From assembly GCA_016704445.1 (NCBI GenBank), contig JADJAE010000016.1, positions 124,001 to 188,000 on the forward strand: a stretch of 64,000 bases of DNA, read 5' to 3'. Shown here piece after piece: positions 1 to 7,915 of the stretch (the stretch's first letter is position 1; each line of letters begins with the position of its first letter). Below the pieces are notes generated by a model, which saw only the letters and a list, made by a program, of their open reading frames with translations, did no database searches and was not told the origin of the DNA. Source of the stretch: Deltaproteobacteria bacterium (lineage in GTDB: Bacteria > Myxococcota_A > Polyangia > Polyangiales > Ga0077539). Position numbers and translations under genes: made by a program.

Positions 1-433
1 CCACCATCCACAGCCCCCGTCGCACGGACGGGGGAAACATCCCCGCGAAGTTCGCCAGCCCCCGCGTGCGCGGCGCGCCCCCAACGTACCCGCCCGGTCG
101 CCCGACGAAGCGCGCGAAGGTGCGCGGCGACGCCGACAGCCGGTGCCGTCCAGCGTCCGATCCGACCTCGCCATAGCCTTCATCCCAAGTAAGTTCGCGA
201 GCCAACGAAGCGGACATTACGCGCATCTGTAAGGTTGCGTTTGAGCTCCATGGAGATCGCGGTCGCGGCGAACGACGCTCTCCTCAATCGACCACCGGGC
301 GGAGCACCGAGGCGGTGGGAGCACTGGACGCCCTGTCCCCAGAACCTCAGACCGTCTCATGCGGTGGTACGGTGCCCGCCCGTGACCAACGCGCCTGACA
401 ACAGGCGCCGCATCGCAACGAGAGGGGTTCGTC
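1..433. other. left-edge region without a convincing gene
   Basis: I find no credible coding sequence here. Open frames exist only because stop codons are rare at this GC content, and none shows domain-like composition. The one recognisable element is the dispersed repeat at 239-338. The segment just before the gene at 434 contains an 'agaggg' stretch at about 420-425 that can serve as its ribosome binding site. Confidence 0.5.
239..338 (+). repeat. dispersed ~100-bp repeat, copy A
   Basis: This stretch aligns without gaps over most of its length with 3435-3533 (about 80% identity by eye). Shared blocks include 'gacgacgctctcctc', 'tcgaccac' and 'gagcaccgaggcggtggg'. Both copies have the same orientation. 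One reading frame is open through both and gives similar peptides beginning MEIAVA, so an eroded coding remnant is possible, but a non-coding dispersed repeat is more likely. Confidence 0.6.
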
Positions 434-1102
434 ATGAGGTCGGCGTGGTTCGCGGTGGCGCTGGCGGTGTCGGGCGCGCCGGCCGCGGCGGAGGCGTTCA
501 CGGTGCAGGTCCCGGAGGGCTGGGTCGACCTGTCGCGCGGGGCGCCCGCCGCGAACTTCGAGGGCCTCCGCCCGGTGATCGCCGCGCAGGTCCGGAGCGG
601 GCAGTACGTCGCGCTGGCCTACGACTTCGCGCACGAGGACGACGGCTTCACAGAGAACCTCAACGCGACCATCCAGAGCGGCGCCGAGCGAGTGACCGGG
701 AGGTCGATCGCGGCGCTGACACGCGAACTCCCGGCGATCGCGGCGCGCAACACGCCGAGCGTCGCGCTTCGGGTGCTGGAGTCGTCCGTGGTGCTGGTCG
801 GCGGCGTCCACCGCGCGCGATTGCTGACCGAGGTGACCGTCAACGGGAGCATCGTGCGGCAGGCGGTGTTTCTCATCCCGGGCGCCGGGCAGTCGCTGGT
901 GCTGACCTACTCGTCCAGCCCGCAGGAGTTCGCGCGCTACCTCCCCACCTTCGACACGTCGGCGGCCGCGACGGTCGGCGCGGTCGAACCCCCGGAGCCC
1001 GAGGGGCCGTGGAAGGGCATCCTTCAGAAAACACTGATCGGCGGCGTGATCGGCGCGCTCGGGGGACTGCTCCAGACGCTCTTCCGACGCGCGAAGTCGT
1101 GA
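434..1102 (+). CDS. exported protein of unknown function with C-terminal hydrophobic segment
   Basis: A 222-residue protein that starts with a short signal peptide ending near AAAEA, so it is probably exported. The middle is a soluble mixed alpha/beta region containing EGWVDLSRG. Near the C-terminus a glycine-rich hydrophobic stretch (IGGVIGALGGLLQTLF) is followed by RRAKS, which suggests a membrane anchor with a basic tail. The ATG at 434 is preceded by 'gagagggg'. Its TGA overlaps the GTG start of the next gene (GTGA at 1099-1102), so the two are probably translationally coupled. I do not recognise the family; the bacterial lipoprotein-like DcrB group is a possible distant relative, but this is weak. 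Confidence 0.75.
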   Translation: MRSAWFAVALAVSGAPAAAEAFTVQVPEGWVDLSRGAPAANFEGLRPVIAAQVRSGQYVALAYDFAHEDDGFTENLNATIQSGAERVTGRSIAALTRELPAIAARNTPSVALRVLESSVVLVGGVHRARLLTEVTVNGSIVRQAVFLIPGAGQSLVLTYSSSPQEFARYLPTFDTSAAATVGAVEPPEPEGPWKGILQKTLIGGVIGALGGLLQTLFRRAKS

Positions 1103-1929
1103 GGCCCGTGGACCCCCCGCCCGCGATCACCCGCTTCTGCCTCGACGGCGCGCTCGCCCCTCGCGCATCGCGCGCCCACGTCATCGGCGTGTCGGGCCCG
1201 CAGGGCGGCGGCAAGTCGACGCTCACGGCCCGGCTCGTGGCCGCGCTGGGGAGCGCGGGGCTGCGGGCCGCCACCGTGTCCATCGACGACTTCTACCTGA
1301 CGCACGCCGAGCAGCGCGACCTCGCCGCGAGGCACCCGGGCGACCGCTGCCTCGAACACCGCGGCTACCCCGGAACGCACGACGTCGCGCTCGGCGACCG
1401 GGTCCTCGGGGCGCTCGCCTCGCAGCGCACCGGATCCGTCGCCGTCCCGAGCTACGACAAGTCCGCCCACGGCGGTCGCGGCGACCGCGCGTCGGCGGAG
1501 GTTCTCGTCGAGGCGCCGCTCGACGTCGTCCTCGTCGAGGGCTGGATGCTCGGGTTCCGGGCGCTGCCGCGCGACGAATGCCCGCTGCCGCTCCGCGCGT
1601 CGAACGACCACCTCCCCGCGTACGAGCGCTGGCACGCGCGCCTCGACGCCTTCGTCCACCTCGTCGCGGGCGACCCGGCGTGGATCGTCGACTACCGCGT
1701 CGACGCGGAGCGGGCGCGCCGCGCGGCCGGACAGCCAGCGCTCTCGGACGACGAGGCGCGCGACTACATCGAGCGCTTCCTCCCGGCCTACGAGGCCTAC
1801 GTTCCGCCGCTGGTCGCCGCGCCGCCGTGCGCTCGGTGGCTGCGCGTCACCATCGGGCCCGACCGGGGGATCGGGTCGATCGTCGGGTCGGGGAGCGACG
1901 ACGGGGGCGGCCGCTCGGCGGGGGGCTGA
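1099..1929 (+). CDS. P-loop kinase, D-glycerate 3-kinase-like
   Basis: A 276-residue cytoplasmic kinase. The Walker A motif GPQGGGKST lies at residues 33-41 (Lys39, Ser40), and a Walker B-like SIDDFYL follows about 35 residues later. The segment VEGWMLGF is characteristic of the plant-type glycerate 3-kinase/YGR205W family, which phosphorylates D-glycerate with ATP. The family, length and motif order fit; the substrate is inferred from the family. The start is GTG 1099, inside the stop of the preceding gene (GTGA), a typical coupled junction. The last ~20 residues are low-complexity Gly/Ser/Asp. Nothing else nearby belongs to glycerate metabolism. Confidence 0.8.
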   Translation: MRPVDPPPAITRFCLDGALAPRASRAHVIGVSGPQGGGKSTLTARLVAALGSAGLRAATVSIDDFYLTHAEQRDLAARHPGDRCLEHRGYPGTHDVALGDRVLGALASQRTGSVAVPSYDKSAHGGRGDRASAEVLVEAPLDVVLVEGWMLGFRALPRDECPLPLRASNDHLPAYERWHARLDAFVHLVAGDPAWIVDYRVDAERARRAAGQPALSDDEARDYIERFLPAYEAYVPPLVAAPPCARWLRVTIGPDRGIGSIVGSGSDDGGGRSAGG

Positions 1930-2071
1930 AGCGCAGGTTGCGGGCGTTCCCTCTCGCGCCCGATGGAACATCGGTGGGCGCGAAGGTATCCGCTCTCCAT
2001 CGGCGACAGGCCGGTCGATCTCCACCGCGCGCGCCCACCGAGAACTCGGGAGAGCGGTCGAGGCGTCGTGC

Positions 2072-2599
2072 TCAGGTGGGCCCAGCGCCCGCTAGCGAGC
2101 CGGGCGACGCCTTGAACTGCGCCTGACGCGCCTCGCTGAAGCCCGTGGCGGCGCCCGGCGCGAGCGCGGTGAGCGCGCCGAGCAGGGCCGTCGCCTGCGA
2201 CTTGTTCACGGTGATCGCCACGGTGCTGCCGTCGCGCAGGTTGGCGATCACGTTGGCGTCCTGCACCGGGGCTGCGATGCCGCTGACGTCCACCGTCACG
2301 TCCTGCAGGTAGATCCACACGACGTCGTCGGGCCGCTCGCGCAGCGCCAGCACGAGCGGCGAGCGCTGCGGGCTGTTCTTCACGAAGCCCACCCACAGCA
2401 GCAGGAGGCCGAGCATCGCGAAGAAGCCCGCGACCAGCGCGACCATCACGACCGCGCCCGTCGTCGGGTGCGGGTCCAGGGCCAGCGAGCAGAGCCCGCC
2501 CAGCCCGAACACCACGACCGCCAGGATGACCATCGCTCGGCGTGAGCGTCCGAGCGCCGCGCTCACCAGGGCCAGGTGCTCTTCGCGACTAGCGACCAT
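2072..2599 (-). CDS. two-TM membrane protein of unknown function
   Basis: A 175-residue protein. A charged N-terminus is followed by two hydrophobic helices, about residues 22-40 and 48-70, and then a soluble C-terminal domain of about 100 residues. That domain includes VWIYLQDVTVDVSG and repeated beta-strand-like segments, and probably faces the cytoplasm or periplasm as a small membrane-tethered fold. The start at 2599 is the first Met of the frame. It converges with the kinase gene; the 142 bp between them (1930-2071) hold nothing I recognise. No family assigned. Confidence 0.7.
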   Translation of the reverse strand: MVASREEHLALVSAALGRSRRAMVILAVVVFGLGGLCSLALDPHPTTGAVVMVALVAGFFAMLGLLLLWVGFVKNSPQRSPLVLALRERPDDVVWIYLQDVTVDVSGIAAPVQDANVIANLRDGSTVAITVNKSQATALLGALTALAPGAATGFSEARQAQFKASPGSLAGAGPT

Positions 2600-2691
2600 C
2601 GTGCAGGCTCGTCGGTGCTCTCATGACGCGGCACCGTAATGCGCCCGCGAGGCAGCCCGCAAGGCGCCGCGACCGGACAAGAGTCATGAGC

Positions 2692-2710
2692 CGTCTGTAC
2701 CAGACGTCTG
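2692..2710. promoter_or_regulatory. overlapping palindromes in intergenic DNA
   Basis: Two perfect dyads overlap here: CGTCTG-TAC-CAGACG (2692-2706) and CAGACGTCTG (2701-2710). They lie in the 214-bp gap upstream of the two-TM gene (start 2599) and downstream of the Uma2 gene. They could be an operator for the two-TM gene; there is no U-tract, so a terminator is unlikely. Confidence 0.3.
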
Positions 2711-2813
2711 GCGCTGCACCGGCAGCCAGTGGGTGCCGCTCGAGCCCGCGACGTGTGGGCGGTGAGACCGCGGGGCATCGAGCCGGGCCTGCGCGAAGGA
2801 GCGCGATTCGTCG

Positions 2814-3419
2814 CTACGGCGTCGCGGCCTCGTCGAAGGCGCGCTCGTAGAGCTCGTCGACGCCGATGCGGACGTCGGGTGACGCGAAGGTCATCACGTC
2901 GCCGGGGCCGAGCACGCGGAGCGTCCAGGTGCCGTCGTCCTGGCGGAGGTACTGCTCCACCATCACCTCCTGCGAGGAGACCATCACGTAGTGGCGCAGC
3001 GTCTCGACGGAGCGGTACCCGGCGAACTTCTCCGCGCGGTCGAAGGCCTCGGTTCCGGGCGAGAGCACCTCGATGATGTGCGTGGGATTGGTGACCACGT
3101 CGGTGCTCCCCTCGCGGAGCGACAGTCGACCACAGACCACCGAGGCGTCGGGGTAGACGATGCCGCCCTTGCGCGGGATCCAGATCTTCTGGTCGGAGTT
3201 GAAGGGTCGGCAGGGGCCGCCGCGGAGCGCGACGCCGAGCGCGACGAGCGCGTTGGTCGCGATGGCGTTGTGAGCCGGGGACGCGCCCGCCATCGCCCAC
3301 ATCTCGAAGATCTCGCCGTCCCAGAGGATGTGCTTCACAGGCGCGTCGCGCTCGAAGGCCAGGTACTCCTCCAGGGTCACGCCGCGTTTGATCGCCGTCG
3401 CTTCCATGGGGTCAACCAT
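2814..3419 (-). CDS. Uma2-family (DUF820) PD-(D/E)XK nuclease-like protein
   Basis: About 201 residues, the usual size for Uma2 proteins. It shows the family order: an N-terminal TLEEYLAFER segment, then VYPDASVV containing the first acidic residue, then IIEVLSPGTE, then DRAEKFAGYRS and a C-terminal YVMVSS strand. The D, E and K positions match the PD-(D/E)XK nuclease core. Biological roles of this abundant family are poorly known. The ATG at 3407 is an alternative start four codons in; neither start has a strong Shine-Dalgarno. The dispersed repeat copy B lies just upstream (3435-3533), so it may carry or replace the promoter. Confidence 0.85.
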   Translation of the reverse strand: MVDPMEATAIKRGVTLEEYLAFERDAPVKHILWDGEIFEMWAMAGASPAHNAIATNALVALGVALRGGPCRPFNSDQKIWIPRKGGIVYPDASVVCGRLSLREGSTDVVTNPTHIIEVLSPGTEAFDRAEKFAGYRSVETLRHYVMVSSQEVMVEQYLRQDDGTWTLRVLGPGDVMTFASPDVRIGVDELYERAFDEAATP

Positions 3420-3434
3420 ACAGCGGTCCGCGGG

Positions 3435-3533
3435 GTTCGAGCTCCGTGGAGATTGCAGTCGCGACGGACGACGCTCTCCTCGGTCGACCACTGGAGGGAG
3501 CACCGAGGCGGTGGGGCATCGGACGCCCTGTTC
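3435..3533 (+). repeat. dispersed ~100-bp repeat, copy B
   Basis: Partner of 239-338, same orientation, roughly 80% identical. It ends 16 bp before the start codon of the Uma2 gene and touches the 3' end of the downstream lipoprotein gene (stop at 3542). A short inverted pair CCTCGGT/ACCGAGG (3478-3484 and 3502-3508) exists in this copy but is not fully kept in copy A. Confidence 0.6.
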
Positions 3534-3541
3534 GCCGTCCC

Positions 3542-4000
3542 TCAGGGGGCGCTGCAGGTCGAGGCGTCGGCCGTCTGGGTCACGCAGCGGCGACCCTGGC
3601 AGGCCGTGGTCGGGCATGGACACGCGATGCACATGATCTGCGGACAGTCTTCGTCGCGGGTGCACTCCGCGACGGCGGGGGCGCGCTCGCAGCGACCGCA
3701 GCAGTCGTTGCCGCGGCGCACCAGGACCTCTCCCTCGCCGCACGCGACGGCCGCGCAGAGCACCGTCGCGCAGCGGTCAGAAGGCGAGGGACCGCGGCAG
3801 ACGGGACAGCACTGCCCCTGCGGGATCACCAGGTTCTGCCCCTCCGCGCACAGGGGGTACGCGCACTTCACGTACTGGCACACCGGACGCCCGGAGACCT
3901 CCTGCACGGCGGTGTCTTGCGCGTCGTCGAGCGGCGCGCACGCGCTGAAGAGGAGCGAGAACGCCACGAATACGGTGCGGGGATGAACGAGAGCTGACAT
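3542..4000 (-). CDS. Cys-rich lipoprotein with VWC-like repeats
   Basis: A 152-residue lipoprotein. The signal peptide ends in the lipobox LFSAC, so the mature protein begins at Cys and is lipid-anchored. Two Cys-rich units follow: one with CQYVKCAYPLC...CCPVC and one with CATVLCAAVACG...CCGRC. The CCxxC ending resembles von Willebrand factor C/antistasin-type modules. A third Cys cluster near the C-terminus has a CIACPCP core. The ATG at 4000 is chosen because GGAGG lies 6 nt upstream and the signal peptide begins there; a longer frame to 4060 lacks support. Probably a disulphide-rich surface protein; function unknown. Confidence 0.8.
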   Translation of the reverse strand: MSALVHPRTVFVAFSLLFSACAPLDDAQDTAVQEVSGRPVCQYVKCAYPLCAEGQNLVIPQGQCCPVCRGPSPSDRCATVLCAAVACGEGEVLVRRGNDCCGRCERAPAVAECTRDEDCPQIMCIACPCPTTACQGRRCVTQTADASTCSAP

Positions 4001-4134
4001 GGGAGGCCTCCGGTTGGATCGCGGCAAGACCCCGCCGCGATGGCGCGACGGACTACACAACCCGAGCGGTGGTCGTCAATGACCCGCGGGTGGATGGCTC
4101 GACCCAGCAGTAGCGCCCGTACTCCGAGTCCCGC

Positions 4135-4329
4135 CTAGCGCCCCAGCGGCACGAAGGCGGGCTCCTCGCAGCGGCACACGGTGCAACCCCGCGCGTCGAC
4201 GTACACGCAGACCTCCCTCGTCACGCACTGCATCGGCAGCGCCCCGTCGCAGCGGCGCCCGGGGTGCGGCGACCTGCACGACGCGACCACCCCCAGCAGA
4301 ACGAGCGCCGCCACAACCCCTCGTCTCAT
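4135..4329 (-). CDS. small Cys-rich lipoprotein coupled to fdhD
   Basis: A 64-residue protein with a signal peptide and a lipobox-like VVASC. The mature part has seven further Cys in a pattern ending CTVCRCEEP, similar to antistasin-like modules and to the second half of the lipoprotein at 3542. The ATG overlaps the fdhD stop as ATGA (4326-4329), and GGAGGAG lies 5-6 nt upstream, so it is translated as the last gene of the formate dehydrogenase operon. Why a surface Cys-rich peptide should sit there is unclear; the coupling could be positional only. Confidence 0.7.
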   Translation of the reverse strand: MRRGVVAALVLLGVVASCRSPHPGRRCDGALPMQCVTREVCVYVDARGCTVCRCEEPAFVPLGR

Positions 4330-5156
4330 CTCTCCTCCAGGCCCAGGCGCTCAGCGCCCGCGTAGACCACGCACGACTCGCCGCGGGCGAAGCCCACCAG
4401 GGTGATCCCAGCGCGACGGGCGACCTCCACCGCCAGCGAGCTCGCCGCGGAGATGCCCGCCACCACCGGAATGCCCGCCACGGCGGCCTTCTGAACGATC
4501 TCGAAGCTGGTGCGCCCGCTCACCGCCAGCACGTGCCGGTCGAGCGGCAGCGCTCGCGCGAGGAGCTGTGAGCCCACCAGCTTGTCGACGGCGTTGTGCC
4601 GGCCGACGTCCTCGAAGGTCGCGACGTGGACGCCCTCGAAGGTCACCAGCGCCGCGCCGTGGCAGCCGCCCGTTCGGGCGAAGAGCCGCTGCGTCTCACG
4701 GAGCGCGTCGAGGGCCGAGCGCAGCACCCCGGGCGCGGGCTCGCCGACGCTCTTCACCGGTCCGCAGCGGGCCAGCAGGTCGTCGATGGAGCGTCGGCCG
4801 CATACGCCGCAGGCCGAGGTGGTGAGCGTCCCGCGGTGCATCGCGGCCTCGGGCAGGCGGAGCCGCGCCCCGGGCGAGGGGGTGACCTCGAGGGTGTTGC
4901 CCCTCCCCTCGTCGCCGGTGCGGCCGCAGTGGGCGATGGCGCTCACGTCGTCGATGGACGCGATCACCCCCTCGGCGAAGAGGAAGCCCAGCGCCAGCTC
5001 GCGGTCGTGCCCCGGGGTGCGCATCGTCACCGCAAGCGTCTCGCCGTCGACGCGGATCGCCAGCGGCTCCTCGACGACGAGCTCGTCGTCCGCGAGGGCT
5101 CGCGAGGCGCCGTGGATACGAGTGACCTGGAGGGTGCGGAGGGCGAGCGGCGGCAT
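4326..5156 (-). CDS. fdhD: FdhD, formate dehydrogenase accessory sulfurtransferase
   Basis: A 276-residue cytoplasmic protein of normal length for FdhD. FdhD transfers sulfur from a cysteine desulfurase (IscS) to the Mo-bis-MGD cofactor before insertion into formate dehydrogenase. The catalytic CxxC is visible as TSACGVCGRRS (Cys116, Cys119). Other family blocks are EEPLAIRVDG, FLFAEGVI, ARTGGCHGAAL, EDVGRHNAVDK and SGRTSFEIVQKA. It starts 2 bp after the stop of the alpha subunit gene and overlaps the small lipoprotein gene by ATGA, so it is an internal operon gene. Confidence 0.95.
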   Translation of the reverse strand: MPPLALRTLQVTRIHGASRALADDELVVEEPLAIRVDGETLAVTMRTPGHDRELALGFLFAEGVIASIDDVSAIAHCGRTGDEGRGNTLEVTPSPGARLRLPEAAMHRGTLTTSACGVCGRRSIDDLLARCGPVKSVGEPAPGVLRSALDALRETQRLFARTGGCHGAALVTFEGVHVATFEDVGRHNAVDKLVGSQLLARALPLDRHVLAVSGRTSFEIVQKAAVAGIPVVAGISAASSLAVEVARRAGITLVGFARGESCVVYAGAERLGLEER

Positions 5157-5158
5157 CG

Positions 5159-7915
5159 TCAGTCGAAGGCGTTCTGGCGGAAGCCTCGCGCGATGGGGTT
5201 GGGCCCCTCCGGCGCTGGACCCACGCGGCGCACGTCCACCGCGGTGACCTTGTACTCGGGGCAGCGCACCGTCGGGTCGGAGTGCTCGCTGGTCAGCACG
5301 TTGGTCTTCACCTCGGGGAAGTGAAACGAGAGAAACACGTTGCCGGGCGCCACGCGGGTGGTGATGCAGGCCCCGGTGCGCACGCTCCCCCGCTCGCTCT
5401 CGATCTCCACCACGTCGCCCGCGCCGATGCCCAGCCGGGAGGCGTCGTCGGGGTGGATCTCCACCTGGTCCTCGGGGTGAAGCTCGAGGTTGCCGGTGCG
5501 GCGGGTCTGCGTGCCGGAGTTGTAGTGGGCGAGCTGACGCCCGGTGATCAGGATGAAGGGGAAGCGCTCGCTCGCGACCTCACCCGGCGGCGTCCAGTCG
5601 ACGGCGAAGAGGCCAGCGCGTCCGCTCGGCGTGGCGAAGCCCCGCTCGTAGAGCACCGGCGTCCCGGGGTGAGAGGCGTCGGGAACCGGCCACTGGAGCC
5701 CGCGCTTCGCGAGGCGATCGTGGGAGACGCCCCGGAGCTCGGGGGTGAGCTGCGCGATCTCGTCCATCACGCCAGAGGCCGAGGCCTCGCCCATCGGATA
5801 GCCCAGCCGCGCCGAGAGATCGTAGAGGATCTCCAGGTCGCGCCTCGCCCCAGCGGGCGGCGCCACCGCCTCGCGGACCATCTGGATCCTGCGCTCGGCG
5901 TTGGTGAAGGTTCCCGTCTTCTCCAGGAAGCTGGAGCCCGGCAGCAGCACGTGGGCGAAGCGCGAGGTGACGTTCTCGAAGAGGTCGTGGACCACCAGCA
6001 GGTCGAGCGAGCGGAGGGCCTGCTCGACTCGGCTCACGTCGGGGTCGGTCTGCGCGATGTCCTCGCCGAAGACGTACATCGCCCGCAGCGTGCCCGCGAT
6101 GGCGGCGTCGAACATCTCCGGGATCATCAGGCCCGGATCGCGAGGGAGCTTCCTCCCCCAGCGCGCCTCGAAGGTGCCCCGCACCGCGTCGTCGGTGGTG
6201 TGCCGGTACATCGTCAGGTAGTTGGGGAGCGCGCCCATGTCGCTCGATCCCTGCACGTTGTTCTGCCCTCGCAGCGGGTTCGAGCCCGCCCCTCGCTTGC
6301 CGAAGTTGCCCGTGAGGATCGCCAGGTTGGTGAGCGTCCGTACGCCCGACACCCCCTGGGACTGCTCGGTCACCCCGAGCCCATAGAAGATCGACGCGGG
6401 CCCGGTGCTCGCGTAGAGCCGCGCCGCGCGCTCCAGCTCCTTCGCCGGCACCCCGCTGATGGCCTCCACGCGCTCCGGGTCGTAGGCCGCGACGTGGGCC
6501 TTGAAGGCCTCCACGAACTCCGCCCGCTCGGACAGGAAGGCCTCGTCGCAGAGCCCGTCTCGCACGATGACGTGGGCGAGCCCGTTGTAGACCGCGACGT
6601 TGGTCCCCGGGCGCAGCTGGAGGAAGACGTCGGCCAGGGTGGCGAGCTCGATGCGCCTCGGGTCGATGACGATGAGCTTCGCACCGCGCAGCACGGCCTC
6701 CTTCATCCGAGCGCCCACCACCGGGTGCCCCTCGGTGGGGTTGGCGCCGGTGAGCAGCAGGCAGCGGGTGAGGTCGATGTCCTCGAAGGAGTTGGTGCCA
6801 CCCGACTCACCGAGGGAGCGGATCAGCCCGAACGAGGTGGGCGAGTGGCAGACGCGCGAGCAGTTGTCGATGTTGTTGGTCCCCACCGCGGCGCGGAAGA
6901 CCTTCTGGAGGGTGTAGTTCTCCTCGTTGGTGCAGCGGCTCGAGCTGATGGCCGCCACCGCGTCGGGGCCGTGCTGCTTGATCGTCTCGGTCAGCTTCGA
7001 GGCCACGAAGCCCATCGCCTCGTCCCAGCTCGCCTCTCGCAAGCTCCCGTCGCTGCGCCGCATCAGCGGCGAGTGCAGCCGGTCGGCGGCGCGCGCGTAC
7101 TGGTGGGCGAAGCGCCCCTTCACGCAGCTGTGCCCCAGGTTCGCCGGACCCTCCGGCGAAGGGTCGATCGCCACCACCGCCCCGTCGCGCACGTGCACGT
7201 CGAGCGAGCAGCCCACGCCGCAGTAGGCGCAGGTCGTGGTCACCGTGCGGTCGATGGTCTCCACCCGGCGGAAGGCCGCCTCGTCGAGGGCTCCGGTGGG
7301 GCAGGTCTGCACGCACGCCCCGCACGACACGCACGCGCTGTCGGCGAAGGCGCCGTCGATGCCCGCCACGATGCGCGTCTGCCACCCGCGGTCGGCGTAG
7401 GCCAGCGCGAAGGTGCCTTGAATCTCGTCGCACGCCCTCACGCAGCGCCCGCACACGATGCACTCGTTGAGGTCGACCTTGATGTACGGGTGCCGGTCGT
7501 CGCGCTCGTACGAGTGCCGCTCTCCGACGTAGCGGCTCGCCGTCACCCCGAGGTGCTTCGCCACCTCGCGCAGCTCGTTGCGGTCGCCCTCCCTCGCCAG
7601 CGCGCCTTCGGGGTAGTCCGAGAGCACCAGCTCCACCACGCCGCGGGCTACCCGCAGCGCCCGCTCGTCGCGGGTGTCGACCACCATCCCCTCTCGCACC
7701 AGCGTCGTGCACGCGGGCACCGGACCCTTCGCCCCGGCCACGCCCACCATGCACACCCGGCACGCCCCGAAGGGCGCCAGGTGAGGGTCGTAGCAGAGCG
7801 TCGGGATGGTGATGTGCTCCCGCCGCGCCACGTCGAGGATGGTCGCCCGGTCGCTGGCCACCACCTCGCGGCCATCGATGCTCAGCCGCACCAGCGTGCG
7901 CTCCCGGCCGCTCAT
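5159..7915 (-). CDS. fdsA: NAD-dependent formate dehydrogenase, alpha (molybdopterin) subunit
   Basis: A 918-residue catalytic subunit oxidising formate to CO2 and passing electrons to the FMN/NAD subunit. Domains in order: [2Fe-2S] ferredoxin (Cys41, 52, 55, 69); two [4Fe-4S] motifs (Cys152/155/158/162 and 195/198/201/205); the Mo-domain [4Fe-4S] (Cys229/232/236/264); the catalytic segment NCSRVCHSP, where Cys356 is the Mo ligand (Cys, not Sec); and a C-terminal dinucleotide-binding domain with TGRQLAHYNSGTQTRR. The His/Cys cluster that usually lies near residues 100-120 is missing its ligands (SDYPEGALAREGDRNEL). The ATG at 7915 overlaps the upstream stop as ATGA. Confidence 0.93.
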   Translation of the reverse strand: MSGRERTLVRLSIDGREVVASDRATILDVARREHITIPTLCYDPHLAPFGACRVCMVGVAGAKGPVPACTTLVREGMVVDTRDERALRVARGVVELVLSDYPEGALAREGDRNELREVAKHLGVTASRYVGERHSYERDDRHPYIKVDLNECIVCGRCVRACDEIQGTFALAYADRGWQTRIVAGIDGAFADSACVSCGACVQTCPTGALDEAAFRRVETIDRTVTTTCAYCGVGCSLDVHVRDGAVVAIDPSPEGPANLGHSCVKGRFAHQYARAADRLHSPLMRRSDGSLREASWDEAMGFVASKLTETIKQHGPDAVAAISSSRCTNEENYTLQKVFRAAVGTNNIDNCSRVCHSPTSFGLIRSLGESGGTNSFEDIDLTRCLLLTGANPTEGHPVVGARMKEAVLRGAKLIVIDPRRIELATLADVFLQLRPGTNVAVYNGLAHVIVRDGLCDEAFLSERAEFVEAFKAHVAAYDPERVEAISGVPAKELERAARLYASTGPASIFYGLGVTEQSQGVSGVRTLTNLAILTGNFGKRGAGSNPLRGQNNVQGSSDMGALPNYLTMYRHTTDDAVRGTFEARWGRKLPRDPGLMIPEMFDAAIAGTLRAMYVFGEDIAQTDPDVSRVEQALRSLDLLVVHDLFENVTSRFAHVLLPGSSFLEKTGTFTNAERRIQMVREAVAPPAGARRDLEILYDLSARLGYPMGEASASGVMDEIAQLTPELRGVSHDRLAKRGLQWPVPDASHPGTPVLYERGFATPSGRAGLFAVDWTPPGEVASERFPFILITGRQLAHYNSGTQTRRTGNLELHPEDQVEIHPDDASRLGIGAGDVVEIESERGSVRTGACITTRVAPGNVFLSFHFPEVKTNVLTSEHSDPTVRCPEYKVTAVDVRRVGPAPEGPNPIARGFRQNAFD

